From contig NZ_JBAJMV010000001.1 of assembly GCF_036880965.1 (NCBI RefSeq), forward strand, positions 1-64,000: 64,000 nt of DNA, written 5' to 3'. Within the stretch, counting starts at the first letter, position 1; each line of letters opens with the position of its first letter. This stretch comes from JAUASW01 sp036880965. GTDB taxonomy: Bacteria > Pseudomonadota > Gammaproteobacteria > Burkholderiales > Burkholderiaceae_C. Positions 51,198 to 58,395 of this stretch are shown piece by piece. The notes under the pieces are model-generated. The model was not told where the DNA came from. It saw only the letters and a list, made by a program, of their open reading frames with translations, and made no database searches. Position numbers and translations under genes: made by a program.

Positions 51198-51638
51198 ATT
51201 GGCCGCTAAGCCGCGTATTTCCTAGCTTTCATGAGGAAGGGAGAACTGAGTTACTGTAAAAGTTACTGCATCAGCGCGACGCTTGACCGTCAAGATCAGG
51301 AGCAGCAGACGGCTCCAGCCACCACGTCGGACGCACGCTGCTTGGCCAGCCTGTATCGCCTGCAGAAAAATTGACCCATTCGTCTGGCCCGTTGGGGCAA
51401 TTTCGTATCTCACAGCTACCTTGCACGCGCGTTGCCAGCGGGTCGCGCGCCAAAGCCTCAGCTTCAGTAAATCGACACGCGCTCCGGCGCACTCGGCCAA
51501 ATTCATTCCGCATCATCCAAAACCAAAATTCTGTAGGGGTGGGCATTGCTCAAGTGTCTGCCTCTGCTGGCTCAGAGGGTGAGCCACGGGGCAGCTTTCA
51601 CCTGCCCTAGCCTCCACGGCCTGTGTACAGTCGCCGCC
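51198..51638. other. Left end of the element, no gene found
   Basis: About 440 bases between the left boundary and the SRAP gene. It contains the arm-type repeat at 51250-51270. No frame with a plausible start and coding bias was seen. Confidence 0.6.
51250..51270 (+). repeat. Left integrase arm-type repeat pair
   Basis: gttactgta directly followed by aagttactgca (51260-51270). The right-end unit at 57791-57811 has the same layout and is identical at 18 of 21 positions. Placed about 75 bases inside the left boundary. Confidence 0.6.
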
Positions 51639-52325
51639 ATGTGCAATCTCTACAACGTCAGCCCCAAAGAGGAATTCGAGCGCTATGTGCGCAAGCAGTT
51701 CCGCATCGGCTGGGAACCCCACACGGTGGGGCCCTTCCAGCATGGCGTTTTCATCCGCACTGGCGCCGCGAACGACATTGAGGCCGTTGACGGGCAGTGG
51801 GGAATGATTGCACCCAGGAGCAAGGGCAGACGGCCAGATTCCAGGGCGATTCTTACCAACAACGCGCGCATCGAGTCGATTGCCGAACGCTTCACCTATC
51901 GCGACTCATGGAAGGCCGGGCGCCGCTGTCTGATTCCGGCGATCTGGTATCAGGAGCCGAACTGGGAGACTGGCAAAAACATTTGGTGGCGATTGCAGCG
52001 CGCAGACGGCGCACCCTGGGCACTGGCTGGCATTTGGTCTGAGTGGACAGATCCAGCGACGGGAGAGATCGTGCCCAACTTCAGCATGATTACTTGCAAC
52101 TGCGATGGCCATCCTCTGCTTGGACGCCTTCACAAGCCAGATCCAAAGCTGCCCGACGATGCGCAGGACAAGCGTGCCGTTGCCCATATTGGGCGTGAGC
52201 AGTGGGAGCAATGGTTTCATGGCTCCACTGACGAAGCTATGGAGCTAATTCACCCGCAGCCGATTGAGGCATTCGATCTGGCCGACGCGCAGCGAACTGA
52301 CCACGCTCTTGCTGCGAGAACTTGA
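51639..52325 (+). CDS. SRAP-domain protein (HMCES/YedK family)
   Basis: A 228-residue protein of the SOS-response-associated peptidase family, which seals abasic sites in single-stranded DNA through a Cys2 thiazolidine crosslink and can autoprocess. The start at 51639 gives MCNLYN with Cys2 exposed after Met removal, as required. The other active-site residues are visible: Asn74/Asn75 in TNNARIES, Glu106 in AIWYQEP and His165 in LGRLHKPD, so it should be active. Carried on the ssrA element next to an unknown membrane gene. A LexA box was sought upstream, but only CTGTGTACAG (spacing too short) was found. Confidence 0.88.
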   Translation: MCNLYNVSPKEEFERYVRKQFRIGWEPHTVGPFQHGVFIRTGAANDIEAVDGQWGMIAPRSKGRRPDSRAILTNNARIESIAERFTYRDSWKAGRRCLIPAIWYQEPNWETGKNIWWRLQRADGAPWALAGIWSEWTDPATGEIVPNFSMITCNCDGHPLLGRLHKPDPKLPDDAQDKRAVAHIGREQWEQWFHGSTDEAMELIHPQPIEAFDLADAQRTDHALAART

Positions 52326-52491
52326 GCCAGGCACCATGCTGGCCGCGAAGGCCAAAGGTCCCAACCGCAGGCCTATTGCCAGAAGGGTCCGATAGCTCTA
52401 AAGACTGTTTCAACGAGCTTGGCCAACACGGCCCGCTACATTTGTATTGCCAAGCGCCCGGCATGTGAGGCGCACGACAGGGAAGCAAAAC

Positions 52492-53214
52492 ATGGTATCT
52501 CCTGCACTCGGCGCCGCCGGCTTTGTACTGACCGGAATGGGAGCGGCAATCCAAAGCCTATATGGAATAGCCAAGGACCTTAACGACTATTTCGATGAAC
52601 TCATCGACAAGATGAAGGCTTCGGACAATTTGATGATTGAGCGAACTGGCCGGGTCCTTGAAGGAGTCAAGTACGGTTTTGGCATTGGCTATCTCAGTTC
52701 CGTCATCGTCGTCGCCGTTGGCCAACTGCTGCTTGGAAATCAATTGGCCGCAGCGGCGACCGTGGCGACGGCTGCAGTCGCTGCAAATCCAATTGCGATG
52801 ACATGCGCTGCTTTCGGTGCGATCTATTACGGCTGGGCAGCCCTCAGCGACGAGGAACGCAACGACATCCTGAAGCGAGTTTGCGACGGGCTGCAAGTAG
52901 GCGCGGAACTCATAAAGGCCGTGATCGCGTTTGTATTGAACAGTGCGAAGGACTTGCTGAACAGCTCAATCCTGAAAGACCTCGCATCAACCGTCAGCGC
53001 TGCGGCCAGCCAGTTTGGCAAGACGCTTGCAGAAATCGCGCACTTGACCAAGGCGATGATGGCCAAAGCTAGTCGGAACGCCGAATCTGCGGCGGGCGCT
53101 CCGTCCCAACCTCAGAACGCGCAGTTAGGCCCGGACCGGCAGCCTACGCAGCTGCTCAGGGATTTGATCGAGGCAGATCGAACCTCTCGCGAGCTCCCCG
53201 GACACACTGCCTAA
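52492..53214 (+). CDS. Unknown membrane protein with long hydrophobic hairpin
   Basis: A 240-residue protein with no recognised family. An N-terminal hydrophobic helix (about 2-25) is followed by an amphipathic charged part (DLNDYFDELIDKMKAS). A roughly 55-residue almost uncharged stretch (about 70-125, rich in Ala, Val, Gly and Leu) would form a membrane hairpin. A long amphipathic helical region (LIKAVIAFVLNSAKDLLNSSI...) and a polar tail complete it. The layout recalls helical pore-forming or membrane-disturbing proteins, but no homology is claimed. The ATG at 52492 has an agggaa binding site. Codon use is less GC-rich than the chromosome. Probable cargo of the element. Confidence 0.65.
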   Translation: MVSPALGAAGFVLTGMGAAIQSLYGIAKDLNDYFDELIDKMKASDNLMIERTGRVLEGVKYGFGIGYLSSVIVVAVGQLLLGNQLAAAATVATAAVAANPIAMTCAAFGAIYYGWAALSDEERNDILKRVCDGLQVGAELIKAVIAFVLNSAKDLLNSSILKDLASTVSAAASQFGKTLAEIAHLTKAMMAKASRNAESAAGAPSQPQNAQLGPDRQPTQLLRDLIEADRTSRELPGHTA

Positions 53215-53345
53215 CCGTCCTGGCCAAGCGCCTTTTGAATTTGCAATTCAGCGGGGGATTTTTTCCATGCGTGAGATGCCTAGTGGTCTGGCCGTCGTGC
53301 CATGTAGACATTTGACCCGCCCCCAGGGCCTACATTGCCAACAGG

Positions 53346-53939
53346 TCAGCGCCGCAGAAAGCCAGGAAACTTCTTCAGCATGTAAGAGGCCAGCTCAGCG
53401 TCGCGCCTTTCCTCGCAGTCCAGGATGATGTTCAAGAGCTTGTCGTAAGTACTGCGGTGCATGCCTTTGGGCCGCCGCCAGTTCTCATCAAGTCGGCCTT
53501 CAACCTTGCGCTGTTGGCGCCAAGCCCGCGCCATCTCATCATCACATTGGCTGCTGTAGGCAATGCGCCCGCACGGTCTGCACACGAAGCCAACGTTGGC
53601 ACGCAGGAACAGCACGGCTACCCGGCGCCGGCAGCGCGGGCAAGCAAACCAGGGACGTGTCCCGCCATAGTTGCAGCGCGTGCGAGTCAATGGAACATGC
53701 TGCTGCACCGGCGTGCCGCTCATGGTGTAGTTGAGGATTACCGCCTCCTCGTCAGCACGGAAGCCGATGCTGGACGTTTGCTCCCCTGTCTCGGCGTCGC
53801 TCCAAACCCATCCGCCGACCCAGCCCGGTCGCAAGCAGCCCTTGCGGTGCCATTGCCGCACGTCGATGCTCAAACAGTTCCCAGACTTCACCTTGTGGGC
53901 TGGGCGCCCTGCCCCGTATCGCTGTCCGCCAGACCCCAT
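53346..53939 (-). CDS. Zinc-ribbon hypothetical protein of integrative elements
   Basis: A 197-residue protein. It starts MGSGGQRYGAGRPAHKVKSG and has a beta-rich middle with EEAVILNYTMSGTPVQQ, RTRCNYGGTRPWFACPRC and CRPCGRIAYSSQ. The CxxC pairs make a zinc ribbon, and a basic C-terminus (RRPKGMHRSTYDKLL) follows. I recall this family as a frequent hypothetical of proteobacterial genomic islands and prophages; no function is known to me. A nucleic-acid-binding role is plausible from the Zn ribbon. Leftward, as are the other core genes of the element. Confidence 0.7.
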   Translation of the reverse strand: MGSGGQRYGAGRPAHKVKSGNCLSIDVRQWHRKGCLRPGWVGGWVWSDAETGEQTSSIGFRADEEAVILNYTMSGTPVQQHVPLTRTRCNYGGTRPWFACPRCRRRVAVLFLRANVGFVCRPCGRIAYSSQCDDEMARAWRQQRKVEGRLDENWRRPKGMHRSTYDKLLNIILDCEERRDAELASYMLKKFPGFLRR

Positions 53940-54167
53940 CGGTACACCTCCACAGATTACGAAATCATTAGCCAGCGCGCTAAGTCCGCGTCATGAAAAT
54001 GGGGCGCTTGGTTGGTCGATTGGTTTTCAGCCTGCCACCCCACACCCCTGGCAATAATGCAAAGGTGTTCGAATTTCGAGCCATGAGGGCTGCAACGGCA
54101 CGAACACCAGTTATGGCAACTTTCCCTTTACCAAACAGGAACTTAGCTACGCCAACCACTTTGCCGC

Positions 54168-54746
54168 CTAGCCCACTTTTCGAAGCGCCACCCCTGGCCT
54201 TGGCCCAGACTTCGAACTGAGATCAGCGGGCAACGCTTCGGCCTTCGAATTGATTCGCTTCAATCTTTGGGCCTTGCGTCTGTTTTTCTCCTCGTCTGTC
54301 TGCTTGGCATTGGCGTGCGCAGCTCTGACAGCAGCCTCAACTTCACGCAAGGCGGTCCAGGCTTTCCATTCGTGCGTGGGCTTGCAGGCCTTCACTTCCT
54401 GCTTGGGCATGTCATAGACCGGCTTGTCGGTGAACCTATAGAGATTGCACAGGCGCCCGCCTGCCGCGATGCCGCCTTGCCGTGTCTTGGCGATCAAGCC
54501 CACCGCCTCCAACTCACGCAACACCTTGGCCACAGTGCTGGACGACTTGAAGCCTGCGTGTCTGAGCGTGCTCAGGGTCGCGTCGATATTGCCGTTGTTG
54601 GTCTGCTTGAGCTTCACGCGCAGCTGCATATAAAGCGCTCGGGCCGAGAAGCTCAGCGCGAGCCACGCAGGCGAGTAAGCAATCTTCTCGTACAGCCTGG
54701 CGTGCGCGCCCATCTCGTCGGTCTGATATGAATCAGCTCGGGCCAT
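54168..54746 (-). CDS. Winged-helix protein, possible replication or regulatory protein
   Basis: A 192-residue protein. Residues about 20-100 form a winged-helix domain (LYEKIAYSPAWLALSFSARALYMQLRVKL, then SSSTVAKVLRELEAVGLI), as in phage and plasmid replication initiators or accessory regulators. The rest is Lys/Arg/Ala-rich and probably disordered (KNRRKAQRLKRINSKAEAL). No replication origin iterons were found nearby. It follows a 48-residue gene with only a three-base gap, hence the same operon. Confidence 0.65.
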   Translation of the reverse strand: MARADSYQTDEMGAHARLYEKIAYSPAWLALSFSARALYMQLRVKLKQTNNGNIDATLSTLRHAGFKSSSTVAKVLRELEAVGLIAKTRQGGIAAGGRLCNLYRFTDKPVYDMPKQEVKACKPTHEWKAWTALREVEAAVRAAHANAKQTDEEKNRRKAQRLKRINSKAEALPADLSSKSGPRPGVALRKVG

Positions 54747-54749
54747 GTC

Positions 54750-54896
54750 TCAGCCCTCCGCGACGTGCAACAAGAAGCGGTAGGCGCCCCACAGGTCCGC
54801 CAGCGCCATGCCTGCAAAGTCCGGCCCGAAACCGTACTGTGGAAATCGAGCGGCCAATACTTGCAGCTGGCACAGCCAATGCTCCGGGCCGCTCAT
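54750..54896 (-). CDS. 48-residue hypothetical protein
   Basis: A short frame between the HTH and winged-helix genes. It starts MSGPEHWLCQLQVLAARFPQ and ends LWGAYRFLLHVAEG. The ATG overlaps the end of the upstream gene by four bases (ATGA), and its stop is three bases before the next start, which argues that it is really translated. No recognised family. Confidence 0.6.
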   Translation of the reverse strand: MSGPEHWLCQLQVLAARFPQYGFGPDFAGMALADLWGAYRFLLHVAEG

Positions 54897-55201
54897 GCTG
54901 CACGCTCCGGCTTCGCTTCCTCGATCAGCACATATTGGCCAACGCTGTGCGTGACGCCTGCCTCGGTCGTAGCGGGCTTGCGCAGCGTCATGATCTTGTT
55001 GCCGTCGTCGCGTAAATCCTTGATGCGCCCGGCCGGGTGATACACGTCCAGGAAGCGCGATGCCTCAAACGTGGTGATTGGGAACTGCCGCAGCGCTTCC
55101 AACAGGCGCCGGACTTGAGTGTCTGAGTCGGTGCCCTTAAACTGATCGCGCAAAATCTTGAGGGCCGCTTCCTTTTCGGGGGTGGTCTTTTTTTCGTCCA
55201 T
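54893..55201 (-). CDS. Helix-turn-helix domain protein
   Basis: A 102-residue protein. Residues about 25-85 (TQVRRLLEALRQFPITTFEASRFLDVYHPAGRIKDLRDDGN) look like a small winged-helix or HTH domain of the type often seen in prophage and island regulators. Tightly linked to the AlpA-like gene before it (nine-base gap) and to the 48-residue gene after it (four-base overlap). Confidence 0.7.
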   Translation of the reverse strand: MDEKKTTPEKEAALKILRDQFKGTDSDTQVRRLLEALRQFPITTFEASRFLDVYHPAGRIKDLRDDGNKIMTLRKPATTEAGVTHSVGQYVLIEEAKPERAA

Positions 55202-55210
55202 ATAGCCCCC

Positions 55211-55462
55211 TTACTTACCTTGAGCCTGAAGCCAGGCTTGCACGTCACCTGCCCGGAAGCGCGTACAGCGTGAGCCAAGTTTCACCGACTTCAGTTCTCC
55301 GGTCTTGATGCGCTCATAGATGGAAGTTTTCCCCAAGCCAGATAAAGCCTGGACGGTGCGGAGATTGAGCAGCGCGTCATGGATGTTGGCTGCTTGAAGT
55401 GGCTGCTCGGTTCTGCGGATGACTTCGCGGCTGTCCGGCGTTCTGCGGGTTGTTTCGGTCAT
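55211..55462 (-). CDS. AlpA-family (MerR-like) excisionase/regulator
   Basis: An 83-residue protein. The core LLNLRTVQALSGLGKTSIYERIKTGELKSVKLGSRCTRFRAGDVQAWL is the classic AlpA/P4 Vis fold: helix-turn-helix plus wing. These proteins regulate integrase expression and excision in P4-type elements. It is the first gene of the leftward small-gene operon, and its upstream region contains attacgaacc, also present beside the ssrA 3' end. Confidence 0.85.
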   Translation of the reverse strand: MTETTRRTPDSREVIRRTEQPLQAANIHDALLNLRTVQALSGLGKTSIYERIKTGELKSVKLGSRCTRFRAGDVQAWLQAQGK

Positions 55463-55576
55463 GCTGATCTCGCGTTAATGAACACGAATGCAGTAGACCC
55501 ATTACGAACCACGACGGAAACGGCACCAAGCAAGCAGAGTAGTTACTGTCCCGGCAGAGTACCCCCCATCAGGTCG

Positions 55577-56371
55577 TCACTCAGCCTTCTTTCGGGTGTG
55601 CTCCCTAATCCAGCGAAGGACAACCAACTCCGTCCGATTGACCTGCTTAGAAATTGCCCTCGCAGCTTGCATCTTTGACGGCCACGATCCGTTGTCGAAC
55701 AAGGTCAGCGCCTCAGCCTTCAGGCGCCTGTTACCTTCATGTGCCCGGTCCGCGCCTTCCCTCGCCATACGCCACCGCGTAACCCATTCACGTGCTTGCT
55801 CCCCACGCTCCAGGAGGCCGAAGAAGTACGACTCTCGTGCTTTTATGGCAAGCGCGCTCGCAGCAAAAGTGTCTCCTCGGTCCAGTGCATCAACGGAAGC
55901 AGTTACATGGATTAGCGCCATCACGGCGTCGAACATCTCCAGGGCTGGAGTGATCTTGAACTCGGCCCCCCACTCCTCGACCAGCTCTGAAGTCAGGTGC
56001 TCCACATCCGCCCAAGAGCCGAACGCGTCTAGCTCCAAGGTTTGAGCCTGGATCAGAGTGATTTGCGACGGGCAGCACTCATCTTCCTCGTCTGCGTCCT
56101 CAGAGAGCAATTCTGCGTCTGCGGCCATGTCGGCGAGTAGATTTTCAAGTATGGCTACGCAGGCACGCACTGCATCAACGCTTATGCGCCAGTCCCCGAG
56201 GTTTAACCAAGCATCTCGATTGATCTTCCAAAGGAAATATCGGAGTGGATAGTCTGCGCGGCGAGTCCATTCAGAACTGTCTCCTTCAACGCCGAAGAAT
56301 GGTTCATGCCTCAGCGTTAGGTATTGCTGTGCATGGTGCGGGTAGTACTCATTACGAAAATCAGAAAACAT
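55577..56371 (-). CDS. Hypothetical protein next to the integrase
   Basis: A 264-residue protein without a recognised family. It has no signal or membrane segment. The middle is acidic (LLSEDADEEDECCPSQ), and the C-terminal 60 residues are basic and helical (RRLKAEALTLFDNGSWPSKMQAARAISKQVNRTELVVLRWIREHTRKK), a form compatible with an HTH DNA-binding segment. The ATG at 56371 is preferred; GTG at 56386 is an alternative. It lies between the AlpA operon and the integrase and is probably cargo of the element. Confidence 0.55.
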   Translation of the reverse strand: MFSDFRNEYYPHHAQQYLTLRHEPFFGVEGDSSEWTRRADYPLRYFLWKINRDAWLNLGDWRISVDAVRACVAILENLLADMAADAELLSEDADEEDECCPSQITLIQAQTLELDAFGSWADVEHLTSELVEEWGAEFKITPALEMFDAVMALIHVTASVDALDRGDTFAASALAIKARESYFFGLLERGEQAREWVTRWRMAREGADRAHEGNRRLKAEALTLFDNGSWPSKMQAARAISKQVNRTELVVLRWIREHTRKKAE

Positions 56372-56463
56372 GCGCGCCCCCAGCACCCCTGAGTGAATCG
56401 CTGCGCCAGCCCGTCAGGGAAACGGGTTTTCGGGGATCAGCCTAGGCGCGGCGAAACCTAACT

Positions 56464-57753
56464 CTATGCGTGCTTGAACGGCAGCACCTCGGCACCTACC
56501 CGCAGCTTGTCCAGGTGGTCCGCCCAAACCTGAAGCATCTGCCGCCGCTGCGCTAGAAACTCAGTGCGGTTATAGGCGCGACCCAAGCTGTCCTTGACTG
56601 CGTGCGCCAGCTGGGCCTCGATCACCGCTTCGGGAACATGCAGGCGCTCGGCCAGCATCGTGCGAGCCATCGCCCGGAAGCCGTGGCCGGTCATTTCGTC
56701 CTTGGGAAAGCCCATGCGGCGTAGCGCTGACAGCACGGCGTTATCACTCATAGGACGCTCGCCAGTACGCGGGCTTGGGAACACGAACCGACCATGCCCC
56801 GTTAGCGGCTGCAGGTCGCGCAGTATCTCCACCGCTTGGGTGGCCAGCGGCACCATATGCGGCACGCCATTGGCCTTGCCTGCCTTGCTGCGCTTCATGC
56901 GCTCGGCCGGGATCTTCCACTCAGCGGCGTCCAAGTCGATTTCGGACCATTCAGCTTTGCGCAACTCGCCCGGCCTCACAAACACCAGCGGAGCCAGCTT
57001 CAGTGCCGCCCGAGTGGTGGGCATGCCCTCATAGTCGTGAATGGCGCGGAGCAGCTGCCCGACTCGCTTGGGGTCGGTAATGGCAGCGCGGTGCGTAACG
57101 TCGACAGGCGTTAAGGCGTCCTTGAGGTCCGCAGCATGGTCCCGCCCGCACTTGCCCTCCGCGATGCCGAACCGGAACACCTGCCCGCACGCTTGCTTGA
57201 TCCGGTGGGCAGTTTCAATCGCGCCGCGAGCCTCAACCCGGCGCAGGCAGGCCAACAAGTCAGGCGCCTTCACGTCCGCGATGGGCATGCGTCCAATCCA
57301 AGGGAACACGTCCTGCTCCAGCCTGATCCTGGTCCGTTCAGCATGGCCGGCGCTGACTTTGTTCTCGTGGATGGTCTTGAGCCACAACCGCGCTACAGCC
57401 TCAAACGAGTCAAGCGGGGGCAGCCCGGCATCGGCACGCTCGGCTTCCTGACGCTCACGCAATTGCTGGTCCTTGGCTTCCTTGCGGACGCTGCTTGGAT
57501 CTATACCTGCACTCACAAGCTTGCGTGCCTCGTCGGCCTTTGAACGGGCAAGCGCCAAGCTTGTGTCGGGGTAGGTTCCCAGGCTCAGTGTCTTGCGCTT
57601 GCCACCGAAGCTGTAATCGAAGCGCCAGCCGTGCGAGCCACCCTTGACGAACAACAAGAGGTACAGCCCTGCCCCGTCGTTCATGCGCCTGCGCTCGTCG
57701 CCGGCCTTGATGGCCTTCAGGGTGGTGTCGCCAGGGATCAGGTTGCGCGCCAT
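56464..57753 (-). CDS. Tyrosine integrase, P4 type (DUF4102 N-terminus)
   Basis: A 429-residue site-specific recombinase. The N-terminal DUF4102 domain (residues about 5-90; DGAGLYLLLFVKGGSHGWRF, KRKTLSLGTYPDTSLALAR) binds arm sites. A SAM-like core-binding domain (about 115-200) follows, then the catalytic domain. The catalytic residues are intact: Arg260 (VRPGEL), His357 and Arg360 (GHGFRAMA), His384 (LAHAV) and Tyr394 (GRAYNR). Its start lies within the right-end arm repeats, so it is likely self-regulated. It sits 174 bases from the ssrA 3' end, the expected position for an ssrA-targeting integrase. Confidence 0.93.
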   Translation of the reverse strand: MARNLIPGDTTLKAIKAGDERRRMNDGAGLYLLLFVKGGSHGWRFDYSFGGKRKTLSLGTYPDTSLALARSKADEARKLVSAGIDPSSVRKEAKDQQLRERQEAERADAGLPPLDSFEAVARLWLKTIHENKVSAGHAERTRIRLEQDVFPWIGRMPIADVKAPDLLACLRRVEARGAIETAHRIKQACGQVFRFGIAEGKCGRDHAADLKDALTPVDVTHRAAITDPKRVGQLLRAIHDYEGMPTTRAALKLAPLVFVRPGELRKAEWSEIDLDAAEWKIPAERMKRSKAGKANGVPHMVPLATQAVEILRDLQPLTGHGRFVFPSPRTGERPMSDNAVLSALRRMGFPKDEMTGHGFRAMARTMLAERLHVPEAVIEAQLAHAVKDSLGRAYNRTEFLAQRRQMLQVWADHLDKLRVGAEVLPFKHA

Positions 57754-57763
57754 GCAGTAACTT
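57753..57763 (-). repeat. Arm-type repeat overlapping the integrase start
   Basis: AAGTTACTGCA on the minus strand, overlapping the integrase ATG. An identical word is present at both ends of the element. Confidence 0.55.
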
Positions 57764-57790
57764 TCTCTATCCAGACAGCCCGATTGTGCG

Positions 57791-57811
57791 GTTACTGCGG
57801 AAGTTACTGCA
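57791..57811 (+). repeat. Right integrase arm-type repeat pair
   Basis: gttactgcg directly followed by aagttactgca (57801-57811), matching the left pair at 51250-51270. Confidence 0.6.
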
Positions 57812-57833
57812 ACTTATGCCCGGTCGTCCCCGG

Positions 57834-57844
57834 AAGTTACTGCA
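57834..57844 (+). repeat. Third right-end arm-type repeat
   Basis: A further exact AAGTTACTGCA, 23 bases after the previous one, between the arm pair and the replacement terminator. Confidence 0.55.
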
Positions 57845-57861
57845 CGACAGCGGACAAAGAA

Positions 57862-57894
57862 AAAGGCCCAAGTCGTTGATTTACTTGGGCCTTT
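57862..57894 (-). terminator. Terminator supplied by the element for ssrA
   Basis: AAAGGCCCAAGT pairs with ACTTGGGCCTTT (57883-57894) over a 9-base loop, and the T-run lies on the minus strand. It follows the ssrA 3' end by about 30 bases and replaces the original terminator now at 51137-51169. Confidence 0.8.
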
Positions 57895-57926
57895 CGATTG
57901 TTCGCGAACTATTACGAACCATTTAT

Positions 57927-58299
57927 TGGTGGAGCCGGGGGGAATTGAACCCCCGTCCGTCAGCCATCACCGGGCAGATCTACATGCTTAGCCTTCTGAT
58001 TTGAATCTCGCGGTCAACTCGCGCATGGGCACGCTAGCTTTCCCGCCAGTCACTAAATCTCGTCCCTCGCCGAGTGACCCGGCGAGGAACCAGCCAATGT
58101 GAGTGACTTCTCAGCTTTCCGTCTTGCGACTTGAGCCCGGCCCATTGGCCAACCGTTGAGAAGCTCAACTGCAATTAAGCAGCGAGTGCGAACGTAGAGT
58201 CGTTTGCAGTTACTTTGTTTCCAGATGGATTTACGAGGTGACTGGTCCTCGGCATGCCCCACTCCGGATCCGCACCCACGTCGAAACCTGGTCGGCCCC
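57927..58299 (-). ncRNA. ssrA: Transfer-messenger RNA (tmRNA)
   Basis: A 373-base one-piece tmRNA. The 5' end GGGGCCGACCAGG pairs with the 3' acceptor strand before the encoded CCA at 57927-57929. The T-arm (ggggg ttcaatt ccccc) is intact, so the element regenerated a working 3' end. The tag reading frame at 58175-58207 starts at the resume codon GCA and gives ANDSTFALAA then TAA. tmRNA rescues stalled ribosomes with SmpB and marks the products for proteolysis. The gene is the insertion site of the element at 51174-57929. Confidence 0.95.
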
Positions 58300-58310
58300 A
58301 GAAGACTTAG

Positions 58311-58316
58311 ATTATG
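58311..58316 (-). promoter_or_regulatory. ssrA -10 element
   Basis: CATAAT on the minus strand, 11 bases before the mature 5' end, consistent with RNase P trimming of a short leader. A convincing -35 was not found at the standard spacing. Confidence 0.4.
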
Positions 58317-58395
58317 CCAGCCAGGCGAAGTTCAAGACCCGGCGCAAGAAATTGATCATCTCGAGGGGAATAATACCCTGGAAGCGCACCTCATC

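Larger units (their letters stand above)
51174..57929. mobile_element. Integrative element inserted at the 3' end of ssrA
   Basis: About 6.8 kb between the ssrA 3' end and a decayed copy of it. The interior is visibly less GC-rich than the flanks and has short overlapping small genes. Contents from the ssrA side: tyrosine integrase, unknown protein, AlpA-like regulator, HTH protein, 48-residue protein, winged-helix protein, zinc-ribbon protein, unknown membrane protein, SRAP protein. There are no capsid, tail or conjugation genes, so it is a satellite-like or mobilisable genomic island rather than a full prophage. Copies of a directly repeated 11-base word lie just inside each end. Confidence 0.8.

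Noticed and set aside
51627..51638. CTGTGTACAG just upstream of the SRAP gene as a LexA box
   Set aside because: LexA boxes need CTGT and ACAG separated by eight bases; here the spacing is two.
56409..56430. Hairpin cccgt/acggg followed by tttt as the integrase terminator
   Set aside because: The T-run is on the plus strand, while the integrase is on the minus strand, and no plus-strand gene ends there.
58201..58230. An arm-site-like word (tgcagttacttt) inside ssrA as a further integrase site
   Set aside because: It differs from the repeat at the key position, lies within the conserved tag region of tmRNA, and is explained by that gene.
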